64,000 bases of DNA, taken from NCBI RefSeq assembly GCF_039645565.1, contig NZ_CP147914.1:927573-991572 (forward strand), written 5' to 3'. Position 1 is the stretch's first letter; the number at the start of each line of letters is the position of its first letter. The stretch comes from Sulfurimonas sp. HSL1-2. GTDB taxonomy: Bacteria; Campylobacterota; Campylobacteria; Campylobacterales; Sulfurimonadaceae. This document shows positions 58,613-64,000 of this stretch, in pieces. The notes below the pieces were generated by a model, which was given only the letters and a program-made list of their open reading frames with translations, was not told where the DNA came from and did not search any database. Position numbers and translations under genes: made by a program.

Positions 58613-59436
58613 TGCGCCGGGCCAAGCGGACCCGCTTCATTGCCGTAACCAGCGGCAAAGGGGGCGTCGGCAAAAGTACGATCACCTCCAACCTGGCGCT
58701 GCTGCTCTCCATCAGCGGCCTGAAGGTGGCGGTGTTCGACGCCGATATCGGCCTGGCGAACCTGGATGTCATGTTCAACGTGACGGCCGGGAAGAATATC
58801 CTGCACGTGCTCAAGGGGGAGGCGGCGCTGCGCGATGTCGTCATTCCCGTCGCGGAGAACCTGCTGCTGATCCCCGGAGAGAGCGGGGAGGAGATCTTCC
58901 GCTACTGCGATGCGGGGATGTTTGAACGGCTCATCGGCGAGACGGGCGTGCTCGACGACATCGATATCATGCTCATCGACACCGGGGCGGGCATCGGCGA
59001 ACATACCCAGCTCTTTTTGCAGTCGGCCGACGACGTCATCGTCGTGACGGTACCCGATCCCGCCGCCATCACGGACGCCTATGCCACGATCAAAGTGACC
59101 GCGCGCCGCCGCAAGGATATCAAGATGATCCTCAACCAGGTGCACAGCCCCAAAGAGGCCCACAATATCTTTGCGAAGATCAGCACGGTCGCCAAAACGC
59201 ATATCGGGCCGGACCTCCGCCTCGAGCTGCTCGGGGAGATGACCCGGGATGACAAGGTCGCCTATGCCGTCAAACGGCGTTCGAGCTTTGTCCGCGAATT
59301 CCCGACCGCCCGGCCGACCCGGGAGTTGCAGGCGATTGCGCAGAACATCATGGCCGACATCGACCGCAGCGTCACGGTGCAGGCGAGCGAAAGCGGTATT
59401 GCCGGGCTCTTCAAACGCCTGCTGGAGCAGTTCTGA
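58612..59436 (+). CDS. flhG: MinD/ParA-type ATPase FlhG
   Basis: A 274-residue deviant Walker A ATPase: VTSGKGGVGKSTITSNLALLL, VFDADIGLANLDVMFN and the IDTGAGIG region; the C-terminal tail RSVTVQASESGIAGLFKRLLEQF is a likely amphipathic membrane-binding helix. FlhG controls flagellar number with FlhF. In this phylum flhF normally lies just upstream, between folK and flhG; here it is missing. The gene downstream has a FliM-like N-terminus. Confidence 0.85.
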   Translation: MRRAKRTRFIAVTSGKGGVGKSTITSNLALLLSISGLKVAVFDADIGLANLDVMFNVTAGKNILHVLKGEAALRDVVIPVAENLLLIPGESGEEIFRYCDAGMFERLIGETGVLDDIDIMLIDTGAGIGEHTQLFLQSADDVIVVTVPDPAAITDAYATIKVTARRRKDIKMILNQVHSPKEAHNIFAKISTVAKTHIGPDLRLELLGEMTRDDKVAYAVKRRSSFVREFPTARPTRELQAIAQNIMADIDRSVTVQASESGIAGLFKRLLEQF

Positions 59437-59984
59437 TGGCGCGCGGTATCCTGAACCAGGCCGAGGTCGATGCGCTGATGGAGCTCTTTGGAACGGCGCC
59501 GAAGGCCGAACAGCCGGTCAAACGTGGCGAGGGAGCGGCACCGGAAGTCAGTGCGCTCCGCAGCGCGCTGGAGGCAACGGCACGGCAGTGGGCGGAGGCG
59601 CTCGGGGCATTGACGGGCGCCCCGGCGACGGTGACGCTCAAGAGCATCGTCCGGCGAGGCCGCGCGACGGAAGAGACCGGAAATGTGCTGCTGCAGTATG
59701 CGGAAGCGCCCCGTTATCTGGTCGTCCCCGAGCCGCTTGTCAACCTGGTCAATGAAAAGAGCCTGGGCGCGCTGGAGATCGATCCGTTGCTGGAGCACCC
59801 GCTCACTACGATTGACAGGGAACTTTTTGCATCGACGGGGACGCTTTTTTCCGGAGGCAGCCGTATGGTGCAGGCCGCGCAGATCCCGGGAGGAAAACAC
59901 CTCCTCGAAGCACGGTTCGACATCGCCGTCGGATTGCTGCTGCAGACGACGGTGCGCATGGTGCTGCATGACGAATCTCTATGA
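59436..59984 (+). CDS. Short FliM/CheC-like protein
   Basis: The 182-residue product begins MARGILNQAEVDALMELFG, which matches the N-terminal CheY-binding motif of FliM (ILSQEEIDALL). The rest (ATARQWAEALGALTGAPATV, LVVPEPLVNLV, GALEIDPLLEHPL) is reminiscent of the CheC/FliM middle domain, but the length is about half that of FliM and no SpoA/FliN-like C-terminus follows. It overlaps flhG by one base and the cupin gene by 17. It could be a reduced switch protein or a relic kept for another use. Confidence 0.5.
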   Translation: MARGILNQAEVDALMELFGTAPKAEQPVKRGEGAAPEVSALRSALEATARQWAEALGALTGAPATVTLKSIVRRGRATEETGNVLLQYAEAPRYLVVPEPLVNLVNEKSLGALEIDPLLEHPLTTIDRELFASTGTLFSGGSRMVQAAQIPGGKHLLEARFDIAVGLLLQTTVRMVLHDESL

Positions 59985-60282
59985 GTTCACCCTCCCGGAG
60001 GAGGGCGAAGAGCGGCTGGATATCCTGCTGCGCAATGACGCGGTCCGGATCGAGCGGATCGCTTCGAACCGTGCGCGGACGGAATGGTACGACCAGGATG
60101 AGGATGAGTGGGCCGTTCTGCTCGAGGGCAGAGCGGAGCTGGAGATCGGGGCGCGCCGTGTGACGCTCTTGCGCGGCGATACGCTGCACCTGCCGGCGCA
60201 TTGCCGGCACCGGGTGCTCTCGACCTCGGATGACGCCCTTTGGCTGGCGGTTTTTATCAAAGATATATCAGCGGTTAGTTAG
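59968..60282 (+). CDS. Cupin-fold protein
   Basis: A 104-residue single cupin: WAVLLEGRAELEIGARRVTLL, GDTLHLPAHCRHRV and WLAVFI. The metal-binding His set is partly present (H in LHLPAHCRH). A similar small cupin ends the flhF-flhG-fliA-fliM-fliY block in Helicobacter, so its position here fits a shrunken version of that block. Function unknown. Confidence 0.75.
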   Translation: MTNLYEFTLPEEGEERLDILLRNDAVRIERIASNRARTEWYDQDEDEWAVLLEGRAELEIGARRVTLLRGDTLHLPAHCRHRVLSTSDDALWLAVFIKDISAVS

Positions 60283-60302
60283 GATAACCGGAAGGAACGC
60301 AG

Positions 60303-60818
60303 ATGGCAAAGAATATTATTTTAATCGGATTCATGGGAGTCGGCAAGGGCAGTATCGCCCGCGAGATCGTCAAACAGCACCCCATGGTGGCCTTGGATAC
60401 TGACGATGTGATCGAGAGTATGGAGAACCGGAAGATCAAGAAGATCTTTGAAGAGGAGGGCGAAGCGCATTTCCGCAAGATCGAACAGCAGGTCGCCGAC
60501 TGGCTCGAATCGGACGTACGGCATACGCTCATCTCCACGGGCGGCGGTTTTTTCAAGGTCAAGAACCTGCACAAGATCGGCACCGTCGTCCTGCTGCACG
60601 CGGATTTCGACACGATCCACCGCCGTATCCTTGCCCACCCCAATGCGGAAAAGAAGCTGAAAAAACGTCCCCTTTTCCAGGATGAGGCCCGCGCCCGCAC
60701 CCTCTACGACGAGCGGGAAAAACACTATATGAAAGCGGCCGATATCGTTATCGATGTCGCCGGCAAAAGCCCCGAGAAGATCGCGAAAGAGATCATCAAG
60801 AAGGTGCTCAAAAAATGA
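60303..60818 (+). CDS. aroK: Shikimate kinase
   Basis: A 171-residue P-loop kinase: ILIGFMGVGKGSIAREI (Walker A with GVGKGS), LDTDDVIESMENRKI (shikimate Asp), FEEEGEAHFRKIE and STGGGFF. It phosphorylates shikimate. Its 3' end overlaps the thioredoxin-like gene by four bases. Confidence 0.94.
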   Translation: MAKNIILIGFMGVGKGSIAREIVKQHPMVALDTDDVIESMENRKIKKIFEEEGEAHFRKIEQQVADWLESDVRHTLISTGGGFFKVKNLHKIGTVVLLHADFDTIHRRILAHPNAEKKLKKRPLFQDEARARTLYDEREKHYMKAADIVIDVAGKSPEKIAKEIIKKVLKK

Positions 60819-61231
60819 AAAGGCTCTTTTCCCTGCTGGTGCTGACGACCACACTGTTATCCGGGGCGGGAATCCAGTGGGAAAAAGACTTTGACACTGC
60901 CCTTGCGAAGGCGAAGGCACTGGACAGACCGCTCTTCTTCGTCTTCTCCCGTCACAGCTGCAAATGGTGCCGCCACCTGGAGGCGACGACCTTTCAAAAC
61001 GCCGAGGTGATTGAACGCCTCAACGGTAAGTTCGTCAACGTGATCGCTTATACGGACGACGGCGATTACGTCCCGCAGGAGCTCTGGAGCCCCGGGACAC
61101 CGGCACTCTGGTTCCTTGAAGGCAGCGGCGAAGCGATGTTCCCGGCGATTCCGGGTGCCGTCGGTGCCGCCGATTTTCTGAAGGCCACGGATATTGTTCT
61201 GCAGGCATACGAAGAACAGCGAAGGCAGTAG
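60815..61231 (+). CDS. Periplasmic thioredoxin-like protein (CxxC)
   Basis: A 138-residue protein with a signal peptide (about residues 1-18) and a thioredoxin fold: FFVFSRHSCKWCRHLEATTF with the CKWC active site and GTPALWFLEG with the cis-Pro. It probably handles disulfides or cytochrome cysteines in the periplasm. It is coupled to aroK by overlap, likely only for expression. Confidence 0.82.
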   Translation: MKRLFSLLVLTTTLLSGAGIQWEKDFDTALAKAKALDRPLFFVFSRHSCKWCRHLEATTFQNAEVIERLNGKFVNVIAYTDDGDYVPQELWSPGTPALWFLEGSGEAMFPAIPGAVGAADFLKATDIVLQAYEEQRRQ

Positions 61232-61307
61232 CGGCCGGAGTGATAAAAAAACCCGTAGAACCGCCGCGACAAGCGCCTGCCGGGTGACATTCAAGAAACA
61301 AACAGGC

Positions 61308-61313
61308 TATAAT
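61308..61313 (+). promoter_or_regulatory. Putative -10 box for hisD
   Basis: AGGCTATAATTGC lies 32 bases upstream of the hisD start; AAAAGAGA follows as ribosome binding site. Confidence 0.55.
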
Positions 61314-61345
61314 TGCGCCAAAGAAGTATAGAAAAGAGACACATT

Positions 61346-62644
61346 ATGGTATTTACATCGACGACCGCCGCCGACTTCGACACGATTTTCTCGAACCTGC
61401 TTGAACGCGGGAAAATGGATATCGAGCATGTCACCGCTATCGTCGGCGGGATCATCAAGGAGATCCGCAGCGAGCAGAACACGGCGCTGAAGCGCCACAT
61501 CGCGAAATTCGACCAGTGGACGCCCGTCAAGGACGAAGAGCTCAAAATCGATACGGACGTGATGGCGCGGGCCTACGCAGGGCTGGAGCCCAAACTGAAA
61601 TCGGCGCTGCACCTCGCCTACGACCGCATCAAGTCCTACCATGAGAAGCAGTTGCCCAAATCCTGGTTCGATACCGAAAGCAACGGGACGATTCTGGGGC
61701 AGAAGGTGACGCCGGTCGACCGCGCGGGCCTCTATATCCCCGGCGGGAAAGCGGCCTATCCGAGTTCGCTGCTGATGAACGTCATCCCGGCGCAGGTCGC
61801 GGGCGTCGAGGAGATCGTCGTCTGTACGCCGACACCGGAGAACGAACCCAATGCCCTGCTGCTGGCGGCCTGCCACCTCTGCGGCGTGACGCAGGTCTAC
61901 AAGGTCGGCGGTGCCTCCGCGATCGCGGCGATGGCCTACGGGACGGAGACGATTCCCAAGGTGGACGTCATCACGGGACCGGGCAACATCTTCGTCGCGA
62001 CGGCGAAGAAACTCGTCTTCGGCGACGTCAACATCGATATGATCGCCGGTCCGAGCGAGATCGGTGTCCTGGCCGATGCGAGCGCGAATGCGCACCACAT
62101 CGCGATCGACCTGCTGTCGCAGGCGGAACATGACGAGATGGCGAGCTCCATCCTGATCACCCCCTCGGCCGAACTGGCAGAGCAGGTGAACCTCGAGATC
62201 GAAGCCTGGCTGCAGAAGCTGCCGCGCGAACAGATCGCCCGCAAGTCCATTGTCGAACGGGGAGCCATCATCGTCGCGCGTGACATGGCCGAGGCGGTAT
62301 CGCTGATGAACGAGGTCGCACCGGAACACCTCGAGGTGGCGACGGACAACCCCTTTGAACTGCTCGCTTCCATCAAGCACGCCGGCGCCATCTTCCTGGG
62401 CCACTATACCCCCGAGGCGATAGGGGATTACGTCGCCGGGCCGAACCACACGCTGCCGACCGGCGGCACGGCCCGTTTCTACTCGCCGCTGGGCGTGGAG
62501 AACTTCATGAAGAAGTCCTCCGTCATCGCATTCTCGCGCGGGGCCATCAACGAAATCGGCGAGGCGTGCGCCCTGATTGCGCATACGGAAGGGCTGACGG
62601 CACATGAACAGTCCGTCCGCGTCCGCATGGAAAACGCCGAGTAA
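61346..62644 (+). CDS. hisD: Histidinol dehydrogenase
   Basis: A 432-residue enzyme: RAGLYIPGGKAAYPSSLLMN, DVITGPGNIFVATAKKLVFG, the zinc and catalytic residues in DLLSQAEHDEMA and NEVAPEHLEV, and PNHTLPTGGTARFYSPLGV. It makes the last two oxidations of histidine synthesis. The ATG at 61346 is preferred over the longer frame, which would read through the -10 region's transcript start. A clear terminator follows. Confidence 0.95.
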   Translation: MVFTSTTAADFDTIFSNLLERGKMDIEHVTAIVGGIIKEIRSEQNTALKRHIAKFDQWTPVKDEELKIDTDVMARAYAGLEPKLKSALHLAYDRIKSYHEKQLPKSWFDTESNGTILGQKVTPVDRAGLYIPGGKAAYPSSLLMNVIPAQVAGVEEIVVCTPTPENEPNALLLAACHLCGVTQVYKVGGASAIAAMAYGTETIPKVDVITGPGNIFVATAKKLVFGDVNIDMIAGPSEIGVLADASANAHHIAIDLLSQAEHDEMASSILITPSAELAEQVNLEIEAWLQKLPREQIARKSIVERGAIIVARDMAEAVSLMNEVAPEHLEVATDNPFELLASIKHAGAIFLGHYTPEAIGDYVAGPNHTLPTGGTARFYSPLGVENFMKKSSVIAFSRGAINEIGEACALIAHTEGLTAHEQSVRVRMENAE

Positions 62645-62667
62645 GATAACCGCTGCTTATCCAGCAA

Positions 62668-62692
62668 AGATGTTCACTTTAGTTGAACATCT
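62668..62692 (+). terminator. Rho-independent terminator after hisD
   Basis: AGATGTTCA and TGAACATCT form a nine-base perfect stem with a seven-base loop, followed by a pyrimidine-rich stretch and TTTTTT, 24 bases after the hisD stop. Confidence 0.75.
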
Positions 62693-62831
62693 TCTTCAAT
62701 TCTTTTTTATATTATTAAAAATAATTTTACCAACTCCGCATTTTTTACACATATCAGTCCATTTTTGATAAGTGTGTGCCACAAATTTAGTTTCAGTTAA
62801 AGTTAAATCCGATAGCATCCATGTAGCGTAA
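62693..62831. other. AT-rich gene-free interval
   Basis: This interval is much poorer in G+C than its surroundings. I see no gene, tRNA or repeat in it. It may contain the promoter of the ferredoxin/NrfD operon. Confidence 0.4.
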
Positions 62832-62880
62832 ATGCCTTGTAATCCCCCTATTTGCGGGGGTTTTAAATATTATAAGGCAT
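62832..62880 (+). promoter_or_regulatory. Two-tier hairpin upstream of the ferredoxin operon
   Basis: Outer arms ATGCCTTGTAA/TTATAAGGCAT (one G-U pair) enclose an inner CCCCC/GGGGG hairpin followed by TTTT. It could be an intrinsic terminator or attenuator in the leader. Confidence 0.5.
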
Positions 62881-62892
62881 GATAATCGTACT

Positions 62893-62938
62893 GACGCTTT
62901 TGCATTTTCCGTTCCGAAACGGAGGATACAAAAGCGTC
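62893..62938 (+). promoter_or_regulatory. Long stem-loop in the leader of the ferredoxin operon
   Basis: GACGCTTTTG and CAAAAGCGTC pair perfectly (10 bases) around a second hairpin TCCGTT-CCGA-AACGGA. It lies 32 bases before the ATG at 62971. There is no U-tract, so an mRNA-stability, processing or protein-binding element is more likely than a terminator. Confidence 0.5.
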
Positions 62939-62970
62939 TGTGCCGCTTAAAACTGGTGTAAGGAGAACAC

Positions 62971-63612
62971 ATGCAATTAGGCTTCCTGGTTGATCTGCAT
63001 CTGTGTATGGGATGTAAGGGTTGTGAGATCGCCTGTAAAGTGGAAAACCAAGTTCCGCTTTCGACATGGCGTCTTCGTGTTAAATATGTGGACGTGGGTA
63101 CGTTCCCGGAGACAAAACGGACGTTTACTCCGCTGCGCTGTAACCACTGTCACAATGCGCCTTGTGAGCGCATCTGTCCGGTCAGCGCGCTGCACTACAT
63201 CGACAACGGTATCGTGAACATCGACAAAGAGCGCTGTATCGGTTGTGCGGGTTGTGTCATGGCGTGTCCGTACGGTGCGATCTACATTGATCCGGAGACA
63301 CAGACGGCGGATAAATGTACGTACTGTGCCCACCGTATCGCTTCGAGCCTTATGCCGGCGTGTGTTGTTGCCTGTCCGGTTGAAGCGAACATCTTCGGCG
63401 ACCTGGACGATCCGACGTCCAACATCAGCAAGTACATCCAGAACCATCAGGGCGATGTGCAGGTCCGCAAACCGGAAAAAGGCACGGATCCGCACCACTA
63501 CTATGTCGGCGGCGGCAACGTCACCCTCAATCCTCTGGCATCGTTCAGAGTCGAAGGTCACCAGCTCTTTAACAAGCTGACGACACACATGCCGGTAGGA
63601 GGACACCACTAA
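62971..63612 (+). CDS. 4Fe-4S ferredoxin subunit, PsrB/NrfC-like
   Basis: A 213-residue protein with sixteen cysteines in four clusters: CMGCKGCEIACK (residues about 12-23), CNHCHNAPCERICP, CIGCAGCVMACP and CTYCAHRI...CVVACP. This is the electron-transfer subunit of molybdopterin oxidoreductases such as polysulfide or thiosulfate reductase. It has no signal peptide and would depend on a partner for export, or face the cytoplasm. GTAAGGAG precedes the ATG. It overlaps the NrfD-like gene by one base. Confidence 0.9.
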   Translation: MQLGFLVDLHLCMGCKGCEIACKVENQVPLSTWRLRVKYVDVGTFPETKRTFTPLRCNHCHNAPCERICPVSALHYIDNGIVNIDKERCIGCAGCVMACPYGAIYIDPETQTADKCTYCAHRIASSLMPACVVACPVEANIFGDLDDPTSNISKYIQNHQGDVQVRKPEKGTDPHHYYVGGGNVTLNPLASFRVEGHQLFNKLTTHMPVGGHH

Positions 63613-64000
63613 TGGTACATGAAGCTGTAGCTGCGACAAATGCCGTCGTCACACTCGACGTCGGGCTCCCGGGTATCGTCTGGGGATGGATCATTACAAT
63701 GAACATGTGGGCGAAAAGCATCGGTACCGGTGTCATTTTCATGCTCTTCTACCTGTTGAAGCGCTACCCGGAAGCGGCTGGAAGCCTGCGTTTCCCGGTG
63801 ACGGTGGTCTCCATCGTCTTCATCCATATTTTCCTGTTCTTTACGGTCATTGACCTGCACCAGATGTTCCGCTTCTGGCACATCTTCTTCCACCCGCACT
63901 GGACGTCGGCGATTACCGTCGGTGCATGGATCGTCACAATCCTCGTCCTCGTGCTGTTCGGTATGGCGTTCGCGACCTTCATCAAAAAGGACAACGCGCT
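63612..64000 (+). CDS. NrfD/PsrC-like membrane subunit, cut off by window edge
   Basis: The first 129 residues of an integral membrane protein with at least three hydrophobic helices (about residues 20-45, 55-80, 98-122) and the N-terminal WGWIITMNMWAKSIGTGVIF pattern of NrfD/PsrC quinone-reactive subunits. With the upstream ferredoxin it should form the quinone-side module of a polysulfide/sulfur reductase-type complex; the catalytic subunit is not in the window. Confidence 0.82.
   Translation, partial: MVHEAVAATNAVVTLDVGLPGIVWGWIITMNMWAKSIGTGVIFMLFYLLKRYPEAAGSLRFPVTVVSIVFIHIFLFFTVIDLHQMFRFWHIFFHPHWTSAITVGAWIVTILVLVLFGMAFATFIKKDNA

Overview
The window looks like chromosome of a Campylobacterota (Epsilonproteobacteria) member of the Sulfurimonas/Sulfuricurvum type with unusually high G+C. 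The reasons are gene order (ilvB-ilvN-lpxD; tsaE-lptB; aroQ-folK-flhG), a futalosine-route amidohydrolase, type III pantothenate kinase, extended TATAAT -10 boxes with poor -35 boxes, many 4-bp gene overlaps, and a PsrB/PsrC-like respiratory pair. This is inference from gene content; there is no rRNA or tRNA in the window.

Layout: 1-2021 holds a partial exported protein and three small unrecognised genes (minus strand). 2147-5103 holds a DUF255 thioredoxin/glycosidase-like protein, a small unknown and trxC. 5264-10126 is the accessory part: an AT-rich integron remnant with five full-length or nearly full-length attC sites, one half attC, six cassette genes on the minus strand, and a cassette/attI junction. 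On the other strand, next to that junction, are only the first codons of an integron integrase. 10115-18069 has an acyl-CoA dehydrogenase-like gene, a GNAT acetyltransferase, a secreted SnoaL-like protein, and a TolC/adaptor/RND efflux operon whose permease is encoded as two overlapping half-genes.

18337-30552 contains YfgM/BamB-like envelope genes, a Xer recombinase, a VanX-like dipeptidase and a cytochrome c. Next comes a small peptide gene followed by an FxsB-like radical SAM/SPASM enzyme (a likely RiPP pair), then PEBP, YjdF-like and GGDEF proteins, coaX-hisG-methyltransferase, and a ferritin-like/NifU-like pair. 30699-43371 has YgiQ, two neighbouring degenerate histidine-kinase-like phosphorelay proteins, an S4 protein, trpD-tsaE-lptB, a Lys/Ala-rich DNA-binding-like protein, ilvA and a Ppx/GppA protein. 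43522-47619 is ilvB-ilvN followed by two tandem lpxD genes.

47729-57557 is mostly minus strand: aspartate aminotransferase, a tight ubiX-coaD-tmk-hisS-speA-cysE-vanZ run, a PAS protein, sppA and aminofutalosine deaminase. 57637-62644 is plus strand: aroQ-folK-flhG, a short FliM-like protein, a cupin, aroK, a thioredoxin-like protein and hisD. The window ends in an AT-rich leader with strong hairpins before a ferredoxin/NrfD operon that runs off the right edge.

Most genes are housekeeping (amino acids, cofactors, lipid A, tRNA). The parts that deserve attention are the decayed integron with its fused cassette, the peptide plus radical SAM pair, the split RND permease, the pseudokinase pair, and the reduced flagellar gene block.
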